Of a stretch of 64,000 bases of DNA, positions 24,101 through 34,564 are shown in pieces (position 1 is the stretch's first letter; every line of letters begins with the position of its first letter). The DNA comes from Meconema thalassinum. Lineage: Eukaryota; Arthropoda; Insecta; Orthoptera; Tettigoniidae. Made by a program: the position numbers and the translations under genes. The stretch is taken from contig OX336388.2 in NCBI GenBank assembly GCA_946902985.2, positions 1,216,044,609 to 1,216,108,608 of the forward strand, given 5' to 3'. The notes below the pieces were generated by a model. The model was not told where the DNA came from. It saw only the letters and a list, made by a program, of their open reading frames with translations, and did not search any database.

Positions 24101-24386
24101 ATATATTGTGAAATTTATTAAGTCCCGACGTCTGGATTGGCTTGGTCATGTAGAGAGGATGAGTGAAGAAAGAACACCAAGGAAGATATTACATGGAACT
24201 ATGGAAGGGAAGAGGAGACGTGGACGACCGCGCAAAAGATGGCTACAAGACTTAGGAGAAGACCTGAGAACTATGAGGGTTGGAAGATGGTGGGAGAAAA
24301 CTCATAGAAGGGACGAATGGCGAGGAATCGTGAGAGAGGCAAAAGCCTACCCCAGGCTGTAGCGCCGAGGAAGAAGAAGAAGAAGA
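21181..24386 (+). mobile_element. Full-length RTE-type LINE with 13-bp TSD
   Basis: The identical 13-mer ATGTATAAAAACT lies at 21168-21180 and 24387-24399. Between them is a 3206-bp element with a short GC-rich 5' leader (21181-21470), endonuclease, RT, C-terminal domain and an AAG-repeat tail (24370-24386). The length, single-ORF plan and TWNVRTM endonuclease start fit the RTE group and its allies. Three frameshifts inactivate it. Confidence 0.92.
21463..24362 (+). pseudogene. RTE-type polyprotein (endonuclease + RT), three frameshifts
   Basis: The endonuclease begins MTLTMATWNVRTML. It shifts frame near 21630, continues with LISAYAPTEDD, VIILLGDFNAKIG and NCDSDHFLVKA, shifts near 22203, then continues IKRIQWDVEKF and the RT: GRAPGEDQIIAEVI, YRGITLLSDVYKIF, QCGFRPGRGTTDQ, FIDFQQAFDSIDR, GVRQGDSLSAVLFNL and the catalytic AYADDIVLM. 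A third shift near 23625 leads to KCFSYLGTIL, YGSETWTM, RRIYVPV, RLDWLGHVERM and RRGRPRKRWLQD, ending with TAG at 24360. All catalytic residues are present, so the copy is only lightly decayed. The RT ATG at 22252 is internal, not a real start. Confidence 0.9.
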
Positions 24387-24399
24387 ATGTATAAAAACT

Positions 24400-24810
24400 A
24401 CACAATCCCTCCTGTGACTTTAAATGCAACCGTAATCCCGTTTAGTAAAACGGTGAAAAACCTTGGTATGACTCTGACTGAAACTCTTGACTGGTCTGCA
24501 CATGTAAGTAATACTTGCAGGAAGATGTACGCGACGCTACACCCACTCAAACGGCATAAGGACATTTTACCACAAGACGTGAGGATAAAACTTATTGAGA
24601 CTCTGATACTACCAATACTTGACTATTGCGACGTGGTCCTTGTTGATGCAACTAGCGAACAAACTAAAAAACTGCAACGAGCATTGAACTCTAGTCTTCG
24701 GTTTGCTTTCAACTTGAATTACGATTCTCACGTAACCCCTAGCTACAAAGCTCTTTCTTGGCTGAAACCTGAAGGGCGTCGAAATTTTCATATTTTGACG
24801 TCGGTATATC
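24400..24810 (+). pseudogene. LINE RT thumb region (continuation of the host LINE)
   Basis: Continues the frame broken at 21180: NLGMTLTETLDWSAHV (thumb), LIETLILPILDYCDVV and WLKPEGRRNFHILTSVY. It ends at the 8-bp TSD of the hAT inserted at 24811. Confidence 0.88.
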
Positions 24811-25514
24811 CAGTGGCGGCTGGTGCAGAAAACCAGTTATGTGCTGTATGGAGCCCATCCCCCCACCCCTCCAAAAAATTAATATACTGTGTTAGAAACA
24901 CAATTTACTGTATATAAACGCTCCCTCAGTCTCATCACTGCGTTTTCCATACTGAACAAACTATAGTTCATCGATTTACAAAATGTGGCTATAGGGTAGG
25001 TAAGTTGGGAGTATTAAAAGACCTGATGGAAACAGCTGATGGCCTCCTTTATATTTTGCACCGTTTGCATTGATCGATTCCCTCTAAAATGCTACCGCAG
25101 AATCTAGAAGGAGTCACCTGCTACGTTCTCATTTCATGTGACCAGTGCTACCGCGGTGTGCTTGAACGAAGAATTGCTGTGATGTCTTGGCCTGTGGTCT
25201 TGGCTGTTTTCGCAACAGCACAACAGAGAAGGTGGGCACGCATGCGCAAGAGACAGAGTTCATGTTTCTAGGCAATAAACGTAGAAATTCTCGCTGAGCT
25301 GCGATCTACACAGCCAGTGCCGGACGGGGAGTGGAGCGCATGACTAGATACCTCGTTGTGAGGGGAATTGATATACTGAATTTCCAATCATTTTATTGAC
25401 ATCTTTTGAATGCGCTGTGTTTGATTGTAGGCTAGAAAATATCATTAAAGAATTTAATTTTCAAATAAAGCAATGTGCTGCAGCCCTTCAGCACATAAGG
25501 CGGAGCCGCCCCTG
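24811..25514. mobile_element. Non-autonomous hAT with perfect 8-bp TSD
   Basis: It starts CAGTGGCGGCTGGTG and ends GGAGCCGCCCCTG (inverted, short TIR), flanked by GGTATATC at 24803-24810 and 25515-25522. CAG...CTG ends with an octamer duplication define a hAT. The 704-bp interior has no transposase; the ORF 25396-25782 crosses its right end by chance and runs into the LINE. Confidence 0.92.
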
Positions 25515-25522
25515 GGTATATC

Positions 25523-25782
25523 GAACCCTAGACAAAAATCTCCCACTGTATATTTCTTCGAAATTTCATTTCCTGTCCTCATTTCATAATATTAATACTA
25601 GATCTGGCTCTTCCCTCGCTATTCCCGTTAACCACTCTTCCAAGTACAATAAATCCTTCGTTGTGACTGGGTCGCGACTTTGGAATACACTCCCAGCTGA
25701 CGTAAGGAAATGCAAGACCTACACAAAATTTAAGACTGCTTGCAGAGATTTCCTTTTGAACACCGCTGACTCTTTCGTGTGA
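25523..25782 (+). pseudogene. LINE C-terminal domain
   Basis: After the hAT the host LINE resumes as RTLDKNLPLYISSKFHFLSS, then NINTRSGSSLAIP, VTGSRLWNTLPADVRKC and FLLNTADSFV before TGA. This block (sequence ending RLWNxLPxDV) is typical of the C-terminus of such LINEs. The 3' UTR runs to about 26112. Confidence 0.88.
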
Positions 25783-26112
25783 CTGGTGATGCATGATTGA
25801 GCCATTATGGTATATAAATAACTTTGTCGATTCAAAATTAAAATACCCAGTTATTTACTAGATCTAACACTTTCACTTATTAGTATTTGTGTCATTATTA
25901 TTTTTATTGTTTCACGTAACAATTTTATGTGTTTCTTTGTTTGATGTGCATTGCTATCTTTATTTTTTATGTCCTGTATTATTCTAACTTAATTTCTAGT
26001 TTACGTATCTTATTCAATGGTAGTATTTGTGTATTTTATTATAACTATGTGATTAAGTGTAAGAGAGGGCCACGAGCCCTAACTTCGCCACTGCAAAAGA
26101 CATAAATAAATA

Positions 26113-26434
26113 ATGGCAATATCGTCCGCAAAAGCGAGGCACTTGACTGTAAGACGGTTCTCTTTTTTGATTCCAATTTGAATGCCTTTTACATGAGGTT
26201 CCCATTCCCTAATGATCTTTTCTAGAACAATATTAAAGAGCATTGGGGATAATCCGTCCCCCTGTCGAACTCCAGTTTTGATGAGAAAGGGCTCCGATAT
26301 TTCACCCATGAATTTCACTTTGGACATAGTTCCTGTAAGCGTCTGTTCAATGATTTTTCGGGTCTTTCTGTCTATCCCGAATTCTTTCATGATCATAAAA
26401 AGAGTTTTGTGGTCTACAGAGTCATAAATTCCTA
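26113..26434 (-). pseudogene. LINE RT fragment
   Basis: Minus strand: KTLFMIMKEFGIDRKTRKII, GVRQGDGLSPMLFNIVLEKI and the catalytic CLAFADDIAII at the left edge. It carries RT motifs of the palm domain only; both ends are truncated, with the AAAT tail of the preceding LINE at its left border. Confidence 0.85.
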
Positions 26435-27289
26435 TTTATATATAAATTTACTTATAGTTTTGTGTTGGATTCTCATCCTATTTACAAATCTCGTCTCTGT
26501 GCCGAAACCTATCTCCTTTTCTCTCTTATCATCTTCCCTTAGGTAGTGTTAATCCTCAGCAAAAACCTACCAGCCCCAATAGGTCTCCAGGAATTGGCAA
26601 AAGAAAGAAGATATTTGTAAACACTCACTGTGCATGCATCACACATGCATAATTTTCAAAAACTACAAACAATATATCACAGCTCACGACATTCTACTAT
26701 CAAACACCCGTCACCAACATGTGGGTACAAATTGCACCACACAAGTGACAGAATTCTTGTCGTGTGGGCAGGCATTGTTTCAGTCGCTTATTAACCACTG
26801 TCTGTGTCGGAGTACCTCTCATTTTCGTTGTTTTGTTTACTTTTATTTCGCCGAAGTTCGACCCAAGGACTGGACACATGCCGTACAGCATGTACAGAAG
26901 GAATAATGAAGGCTTTCTGGATATCGCAGTGGATGAAATTATTATTAACCTTGGCAATTCATCAAGCTCTGATGAAGACAATGATGGTGGTGGTGGTGGT
27001 GGTGTTGGTGTTGATGATGATGATAGGTACACTGAAGGGATGGAGGGTGTCGAACCCTTGCCAAGTGACTGAGGATAATTCATTTATTGGGGTCACTGAT
27101 TTGCGGCAGTCGATAATAGAGCACGAGCTACTGTTTCCCGTCATAGTGTTCAAATTACCGCCTGTCGTTCAATAGCCTATGACTTCGTAGTTCCGTCCCT
27201 TAATACTTCAATAGCCTACAACTCTTCAATGTAAAACCACGGCAATATCGCCACAGAGCGGCTTATTTTTCAATGCTCAGTGCTAAATA
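26435..27289. other. Stretch with an acidic Gly/Asp-rich ORF, origin unknown
   Basis: A plus frame (26764-27072) ends in SSSSDEDNDGGGGGG and DDDD runs encoded by GGT/GAT repeats (26984-27025). Acidic starts of this kind occur in some transposases, but no second domain supports this. The rest shows nothing. Confidence 0.25.
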
Positions 27290-28751
27290 CACTAGTGTCC
27301 TAAAATTAATCATAATCACTAAACGAGTCCATACCGCCTGATAGGAATGACGGATTGCTCAAACAAACACACCATATGTCACACAACTTGTCCAAAAAAA
27401 CAGTGTCAGAAAGGTTCTGATAGCTAAGGTACACCTTTGACAACAACTAACGAAACTTGGCAATGTCTTCCACAACAAAATTGCTGTTAATAGGGTGTAT
27501 GGTTACCCCTAACGGCCACACATGCTTCGCAGCGACGTGGCATGCTCTCTATCAGATAGTCCAAGAGCTCTTGTGGCAGTCAATCCCATTCCTCCGAAAG
27601 GGCAATGCGAAGGTCTTGGAGGGTCCTTGGTGGAGGCTGATGGGATGCATCTCAAGCATGATCTATAGGATTCAGATCTGCAGACCTCTCTGGCCAGTCT
27701 ATGCGATGAATGTCTTCCCCAGCCAGAAATCCATCCACCAGAGAAGCGCAGTGCGGTCGGGCATTATCGTCCATTAAGAGGAAGTCTGCACCAACCGCAC
27801 CTCTGAAGAGTTGAACATGTGGTCTCAGTACCTCATCTCGGAGCGTTCACAGTGTTCCTTGGACCACCCATTACGACGTGCAGGTCCGTACGTCCATTCA
27901 ACATGATGCCGCCCCACACCATGACGCCACCACCACCATACTGGTCCCTTTCCACGATGTTCCTGTGGTTGTATCGGCTTCCTGGCTCTCGCCAGATTAA
28001 TGTGCAATGGGAATTGTTCTGCAAACTGAAGCGGGATTCATCTGTGAAGCGCACATGCTGCCATTCATTCATGGTCAAGTTCCGACGTTGACGGCTCCAT
28101 TGTAAACGGGCCCGTCTCTGTGCTGGAGTGAGCGGGACGCACACCTCTGGACGTCTGGCAAATAGCCCTGCTGTTCGGAGCTTCCGGTACACAGTTTGCC
28201 GGGAAACGGCAACCCCTGAGACGGCTGCAAGCTCCGCCGACAGTTGTCTTGCAGGTACACTCCCGATTTTGTCGGTCGGGAAAGGCTAGATATCGGTCCT
28301 GCTGTGGGGTGGTCACTCTTGGTCGACCTGGTACTGGCCTAAGACTAACATCTCCTGTGTCTCGAAATCGTCTCCAAAGCCTGGAAATTACACTTTGTGG
28401 CACACTTAAGGATACGGCGACTTCGGTCTGTGTCTGGCCTGCTTCCATGCGGCCGAGAATTCTACCCTGCAAAACGGGGCCTAAATGGCGGCGTTGTGCC
28501 ATTATGTTGTCACATTCACCACTAGGCTACACTCCGTACGCTATAACAGGGCAAACACGACTGAGGGAATATGGTGCGCAGGCAATGGCTGTGTTTACCT
28601 TGTGGTTACGCCGCTAGTCAATGCAGAGAATACTGCTTTCCTATACAGAGCGCGCACGTACGGTTGGTAGGTGCATATGTCGTGTGATTTGCGGTCTATT
28701 TCCTGTTGCCCTGCTTATTCGTAACTTATGCTTAACTTTTGGACACTAGTG
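27290..28751 (-). mobile_element. Tc1-like DNA transposon, near full length
   Basis: TIRs of about 22 bases (left CACTAGTGTCCTAAAATTAA, right end TTAACTTTTGGACACTAGTG) are each bordered by TA (27288-27289, 28752-28753). The length, 1462 bp, is usual for Tc1. It encodes a decayed transposase on the minus strand. Confidence 0.92.
27460..28502 (-). pseudogene. Tc1-type transposase, frameshifted
   Basis: Start at ATG 28502: MAQRRHLGPVLQGRILGRME, then the paired-like HTH (SVPQSVISRLWRRFRDTG) and the GRPR hinge. After a frameshift near 28280 the frame 28192-27833 carries SRQTVYRKL, TPAQRRARLQWSRQ and the first catalytic D in VRFTDESRFSL, then GGVMVWGGI. Another shift near 27835 leads to the second D (FLLMDDNARPHCA) and SADLNPIDHA, where the usual third acidic residue E is D. 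It ends with CEACVAVRGNHT. Inactive. Confidence 0.88.
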
Positions 28752-28961
28752 TATTTCTTTACCTTAACCATGACGAATAGAAATAAACAGTGTCATCACT
28801 CCGCTACTTTTGTAGTTCATGGTCCAGCCAGTGTGTGGCGCGGAAGTCGCGACGAACCATAAGCATGTATGACAGTAACCCACGAGGTTAGTACTGTAAT
28901 ATCCTGTGCGCGAGAAGTCATATTATTCGAGGGAATTTGTTTCTTTGTAATAATTTACGAA

Positions 28962-29413
28962 TGTCTGTGCAGTGCTTTGTGTGTGCAAACAACTAAGTTT
29001 TCTGTTGTTTCGGGAAAATGTCGTAAAGTTTTGTTCCTGGAAGTAAATCGGGTTACGAAGAAAATCTGATGGTAGACATTTTTCACACCGCCAAAAGAAA
29101 CAAATCTGTTTTCGAAATGGGCGATAGTTTTTCCGTGGAAGGATAAGCAATTGTCGATCAAAAATAGAATCTGTGACGAACGTTTTTCAGAAGATTTAAT
29201 TATTATAAAGGCGGACTCTTTCGTAGTGAACTATGAGAACGTGAAACTTCCTCGCGTGAAGTGGAAATTAAAACCAGGATCAGTACCTCAAATTTTTCAA
29301 AATTTACCGAAATATCTATCCACTGATGTAAAATCACGAAAGCCGCCCAGTAGGATTCGGAATGAAGGCAGCCTTCCATGGTTACTTGTTCTATTTCGTG
29401 CCATCCTTACCTA
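28962..29413 (+). pseudogene. THAP-type zinc-finger domain remnant
   Basis: The clear part (29079-29413) reads FFTPPKETNLFSKWAIVFPW, ICDERFSEDLIII, VNYENVKLPRVKWKLKPGSV and PQIFQNLPKYLS. This matches the second half of a THAP domain: conserved Trp, C-x2-[H] with H replaced by R, and the final A/S-V-P-x-I-F box. Upstream, MSVQCFVCAN (28962) could be the Cys-x2-Cys start, but TAA and TAG stops (TAG at 29073) and a frame change separate the two. The length fits the first exon of a P-type transposase. Confidence 0.65.
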
Positions 29414-29451
29414 AGACGAAAAAAAATCCGTCGTAATAATATTAGGCCTAA

Positions 29452-29850
29452 AATAATAATAGTTGTTGATTCTTTAGGGACTTAACGACATCGTGGTCAC
29501 GTATCCCCGTGTGTTTGGGTTTGTTTAGAATTCGTCTGATAACCTGTGTCATTATGATGTCTGTAGTAGTGTGTGTATTTGGAATTGAGGTCGGATATGG
29601 GTAGGAAGCGGCCGTGTCTTTCAGTTAGGTACCATCCTGGCATTTGCCTGGAGGAGAAGTGGGAAACCACGGAAATCCACTTCCAGGATAGCTGAGGTAC
29701 GAATCGAACGCGCCTCTTAACATTTTTGCCTCACGAGGCTGAGTGAACACAGTTCCAGCCCTCAGACCAGTATTAAATTTATTGGCAGAGCTGGGAATCG
29801 AACCCGGACTTCCGTGGTGATAGCCAAGTGGCCAAGAATGAGTCGGACAT
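29452..29850 (-). repeat. tRNA-derived SINE, family 2, long copy
   Basis: The minus-strand head at about 29840 has B box GGGTTCGATTCCCAG; the body includes GCCTCGTGAGGC and CCAGGATGGTACC, and the 3' part shares GTATCCCCGTGTG-type sequence with 8257-8345, 53810-53900 and 61550-61655. It lies within the P-like element. Confidence 0.7.
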
Positions 29851-30633
29851 ATAATAATGGCCAACCTGCCAATAAAATAAACGGTCATCCAATTCTTCGC
29901 TTCCGTTACCGTCCTCCTGATCTTCGGATCTTGTTTCAACTTTGTCTTCAGTATCAGAGTCACAAATTCCTTTGAAATTACTGAATCATGAACTAGCTAT
30001 TCGTTATCTTTCAGCAGAAGGTGACACGCTTCATCTGCATCCTTAGTTTTTCGTAAGGCGCAGTCTCCTTACTGATATTAACTAAGGCAACATACTAAGC
30101 CAAATAATCGTTATAACAGCACACCTGCCACTCACTAACAGAATGTAACATCATTGGGAGCGCTGGTACTATCAATATCACGCTGACAAAGTGTTACACG
30201 TGATAAAGTTATTTTTAGGCACACTATTTCACAACTCCAGAAAAATGCTTACTATGGTTTGGTGTAAGATGTCACGAGACGATAAGATCATAACTTGAAC
30301 TGTTGGCTTGATATTAAAACTAATATAACGATCCACGGAGCTCTCAGACCAATGCGCGACTAACGGAGGGTTTTAAACGATAGTTCTACATGGGGACAGA
30401 GAATATTAATGCTAACTTTTTGACATTATTATTCATAAGTCTAAACACACAATTTGTTGTAATCAGCATAACCGCAGCCTTCGTAAAGAGGTTTACGTAG
30501 CCCAGTGCGTATCCCACTATTGAACAGCTGTCTGTGTAGCGTTGGGGATCAGCGCCGCTAGCGCTAGCAGAGCGGGGCGCGGTTGAACTCGGTGAGTGAT
30601 AACACTATTTATTTCTATTCGTCATGCCTTAAC

Positions 30634-31814
30634 ATTACTTTTGTATTATCACGAAAGCTAACGTTAACCATAGAGAGTCTCGATTCAGTGAGTGTGCATG
30701 GTGTTATCTGTCAACTACTGTACTGTAAGCTGTGAACGACCTCCACCTAGACTCTTGTTTCATGTTAAAGGATTTTCATTGGATGGTGAGTGTTTTTATA
30801 TTCATTAGCTGTAAAAGTTTACCCTCTTTGTCGTATTTATTGAATTGAATACCGATGATAATGGTATCATAGCTTTGGTGTGTAATTTATTTATTCATCT
30901 AAGTACCGTAGGCTATTTCTCTGTTTGAATGTCCTCGGCGTTAACTCAGGATTGACTTATAAAATATATTACGTACAATTGTACAGAAATAATGTCTGAA
31001 ATGTAGCGCTGTGTATTATTCGAATCAGTTGATTTACAACAACACTAAAAACTTGGCAACACAGCGCAGCAGTTCCAAGCTCCTGCCATATCCTTCACGT
31101 TCTTTCCTTCGAAATACTGGGTGTAGTTGAGAACCATGCTATGAATTCTTGCCGTGTGGCGGTTAGACGTAGGACCTTGTTATGGGACGGCCGTGGGTCG
31201 CGTAGATGAAAAACGGGGCAAGGCTAGTGACAGGAAGACTGTCGGTACCGAATGTGCGGGGTTAGCAATACTGTATTTGTCCCATAATTAAAAGTCTTGA
31301 TCTAAAAAGGAATAGTGGGTGGGTAACATCTATTACTCCATGACCCCAAAAATTATTTATTCATTATAAAGGGTAGTTGACTATTTTCAGTAGTGTAGAA
31401 AATTGTATCGCCTTGTTCCGGTCTCCTTTACTGTAACCATACAATTCAGTTTACAGGAGTGAACATTTATTATGTGACACTCCTATTCTCTACTCTTTCA
31501 GCCCTCCTCAGTAAATAGTGGTTATGTGGGAGGAAAGTATCATACCTAGAGACGGGAACAACGCTCTCGGCCGAGGAAAATCATGCGACGTTGCCCAGTG
31601 AAACAAAATGCGCGCCTACCATTCCGTATTGTCTGTGAATTTTTGTTGTTTAATAATTTGTCTTTGAGAAACGAGTTTTCTTTCATTTTCTTAATAAGTA
31701 AAACATTTCCCATCCATCGTCTTTTTTCTCATGGGAGCTTTGAACCACCGATGGCAGATTAAAAAATTTGTGCCAGCTGAAAAGCTGTTATTATAAGACA
31801 ATACGGTCAAGATG
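30634..31814. other. Non-coding stretch without recognised features
   Basis: AT-rich DNA with no ORF above 60 codons and no recognisable repeat ends. Confidence 0.4.
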
Positions 31815-33075
31815 AAATGTTTCTCTTTTATAGATTTCAAGAAAGCCTATGATAGTATTCATAGACTGACATTGCTAAAAATCCTCAGATCATACGGTCT
31901 CCATCCTAAATTGATAAAATCATTGAATTAACATTAACAAACACAAATTCGAAAGTTAAATTTAGGGAGAAATATCAACAGCTTTCACAGTAAAAACCGC
32001 TCTCAGGCAAGGTGATGGATTATCCCCTCTGCTTTTCAATGTGGCTCTTGATTACATCATGAAGGTTTGGCAAAAGGAAAACCATCCTAAGATCAAAATT
32101 GGAACAAAACCATCAATAGAAATAAACTGCTTAGGATTTGCAGATGACTTGGCTCTTTTAGCACTAGACAAGGAAGAGGTTTGTACTCAGATCACTAGTC
32201 TCCAAGAAATTGCTCAAGGGATAGGATTACAGATATCCTTTGAAAAAACTGAGATCATGCCTATGAAACCCTTAGATATAAATAAAGCCTATATAAATGA
32301 TCATAAAATTAACCTAGTTCATCAATTTAAGTATCTTGGAGAAATTATCACACATAACTTAAACGAAACAGTAACTTGGATAAATAGAACAAATAAAATG
32401 AAAAAGGCACAATCTCTAACCTGGTCAACATATAATAAAAAGTGCCTATCAATAGCTACTAAGATCCAACATTATAAAACTGTAACTCTCTCTGAAGCCA
32501 CTTATGCTTGTGAAACACTGTTCCAAATTAAAAATGAGCAAAGAACTGATCAGCTACTCAAAACGGAAAGAAGAATCATTAGAACGTGCATAAATAAAAA
32601 GTATCAGGTTGAGGGAGTCTGGAGGATTCTCCCAAATGAAACTGTCTATCGTGAGATTGATCCAATCACCAGCACAATGAAGAAGAAAAGAATTTCATAT
32701 TTTTTTTCACATCTTACGGCTTCCAGAAAACAGAATTGTACGCCAACTAGTGATGAGAAATCTAGGAAAGAAAACTGGAGGAAAATGGATCCAAGAAATC
32801 CAACAAGATCTTAAAGCAGTTGGACTCGAAGATAACAGATGCCAAGGAGAAAAATAAAATTAACACCATTCTTAAAACTCACAAATTTTCTGCAGAAATG
32901 ACACATTGAAAGCCTATGGAGATTTCAGATGAGTTGAGAAAATCCCGATATGAAAGAATGAAAAAGTACTGGGAAGAGCTCAAGAACCAAGCAGCACTAC
33001 CTTCAAAGAAGAAGTGATTGTGGAATAACTCAAGTGGTCCAATGTGACCAAACAAGATTAATAATAATAAAAATA
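31815..33075 (+). mobile_element. LINE, 5'-truncated (RT to C-terminus)
   Basis: Plus-strand coding starts in RT with FIDFKKAYDSIHRL (31830), has breaks near 31930-31995, then GDGLSPLLFNVALDYIMK, the catalytic FADDLALLA (32140), the thumb FKYLGEIITHNL, LTWSTYNKKCLSIATKIQH, YACETLF and KKRISYFFSHL, and further blocks after 32814 in a shifted frame. The 3' end is a TAA-repeat tail (33058-33072). The protein is related to that at 17821-18700, so the two are the same LINE group. Confidence 0.87.
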
Positions 33076-34429
33076 TTATAATTAGACTGCTGGTTTATCA
33101 ACCGTCTGAAAAATCACTGTCCGATAGATAGGATAAACTGACATTTAAGTTTCTAACAAATGGGTCAACAATGGGGCCGTCATCAGTTATCCCATTCTTT
33201 TCCTTGTAAGGTTTCTCTATTTTATTGGTGTGTCCGATGCATGATGCATTTTGTTCCATAGCTCGGATGTTACTGACTTGTTGATGATTTTTGAATGAGT
33301 TCTTCTTGACATTACTGGAAAATCAGTCACGGTCTCTAAGTTTCAAATGGAGATTTTTTTTTATTGTAGGGAGCATCTTTTTAAGATAGAAGTCTTGTAT
33401 ACTCCTCCTAAGTCGTCGAGCTTTATCTCTGGACGTCTCATCTTCATACACCACTTCTTGCTCGATCCACATCCCGCATTCTGTTAATTTTCTTTCATAG
33501 AAGCGGCACATCCTCTGCCATCTCGATCGACCTTCCAATACACATTGACACTTTCTGGTAAACCAGATACCTCTTATCATTATCCCTTTTTCTCTCGCTT
33601 CTAAAATGAAACAAACATATTGCACTTATAATCATGGCAATTTCTCTCTCCGTTAACTGTGGTTTGGCTGGCATTTTGAAGGTATGTCCAAACAATGGAT
33701 AACGCAGACAGTGAAGATAGTTGCTTGACTAAACGGAGAATAAAGGCGGGTCAGAGTTGTGTGCGCAGCGAGTTCAACTGGCAACATTGCCAGCCTGCTA
33801 TAGTACCCTCGCCGCACACAATGATCCGATTAAATATCAATCCATATAAAATCACCAATCACGTGTAGTTTTTTGTTTATCCTTGCATTGCTATGAGCCT
33901 CATAACAAGCCATGTTTCATACTGCTACGACCACCCAGGCCCGAGAAAAAGTTTGTTTACAAAATTAACAACAGCTATTTTCAGAACCGTAAGATCACAT
34001 TAAAACTCCGTATACACGTTTACAAGTTCCCTCAAGACATATTAAAGTTTCATTACTATCTCATTACCGGTAATTCTTTTAATGTAATGATCTTTCTAAG
34101 TGAGCGCTCCGTTAAACTTGGTAAGAAAAACGGCACTTTGTTTGTTCAATCAGCTATAAAATTTTAACGGGTTACAATACAATACAAATGCTTACTATAC
34201 ATAGCTAAACGAAGAATAAACTAAGGGAAAGTTTGGTGTAGCTTGTTTTGATGTAGGACTACGAGTAACGTTTTTATTGACGTCTAAACTAGAGTATCTA
34301 TACTTTCTTCCCCGACAGTAGGCCTAAATCTCGCCATCAGCTCTGGGCTGCGGAAGTATCTCCAAACATGCAGTTACACCTCCGCTAGAAAAACTTGATT
34401 CGCACTTTATGATTCAATTTTCAGCCATT
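33076..34429. other. Stretch with an unidentified minus-strand ORF pair
   Basis: Two overlapping minus frames (33695-33495 and 33625-33323) give MPAKPQLTEREIAMI and EARE..WFTRKCQCVLEGRS, KARRLRRSIQDFYLKKMLP. The composition looks like real protein (charged, helical), but no family is recognised. The remainder is AT-rich and empty. Confidence 0.25.
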
Positions 34430-34537
34430 TGGTATGGGAACTCTAGTCTTAGAGAGTTCTTAAAATACGGGAATTTGGTGGATTTTCGTACAGGAAATAT
34501 ACGGGAATTTAAAAACAGGTCATCGCTTGACACCCTG
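34430..34537 (-). repeat. hAT-like terminal region, mirror of 11725
   Basis: Ends with CGCTTGACACCCTG at 34537 and contains two ACGGGAATTT motifs, as does 11725-11830 in the opposite orientation. A solo end: no partner was seen nearby. Confidence 0.5.
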
Positions 34538-34564
34538 CCTTAGTATAGAAGGCAAGATGTTTAT

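Larger units (their letters stand above)
18880..26112 (+). mobile_element. Jockey/CR1-type LINE split by an RTE-type LINE and a hAT
   Basis: The plus strand carries endonuclease (18904-19833), RT (about 19835-21180 and 24400-24810) and the C-terminal domain (25523-25782), then a 3' UTR ending in an AAAT tail at about 26100-26112. Two younger insertions, 21181-24386 and 24811-25514, each with a TSD, interrupt one protein: removing them and one TSD copy each joins ...SMY to KNYTIPP... and LTSVY to RTLDKNLPLY.... Without insertions the element is about 3.3 kb. Confidence 0.9.
28769..30626 (+). mobile_element. P-superfamily-like DNA transposon with 7-bp TSD
   Basis: Inverted ends of about 33 bases start CATGACGAATAGAAATAAA on both sides (28769-28801 and 30594-30626, two mismatches). 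Both are flanked by CCTTAAC (28762-28768, 30627-30633). P elements also start with CATGA and make 7-8-bp duplications, and their transposase begins with a THAP domain; a THAP-like block lies 200 bases inside the left end in the right orientation. The catalytic part is missing. A SINE (29452-29850) is inserted in it. Confidence 0.65.

Noticed and set aside
25396..25782. 128-codon ORF as one protein
   Set aside because: Its first 40 codons are the end of a hAT, the rest is a LINE C-terminus; the frame crosses the border by chance.
26764..27072. Gly/Asp-rich ORF as a host gene exon or piggyBac start
   Set aside because: The runs come from GGT/GAT microsatellite DNA and no second domain follows.
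28764..30632. TTAA borders suggesting a piggyBac element
   Set aside because: TTAA is only part of the longer duplication CCTTAAC, the distances from the inverted repeats differ by one base, and the coding remnant is THAP-type; P-like fits better.
11725..34537. One 22.8-kb hAT composite
   Set aside because: Only six flanking bases agree and not in the 8-bp register; many complete elements lie between. Kept only as a low-score finding.
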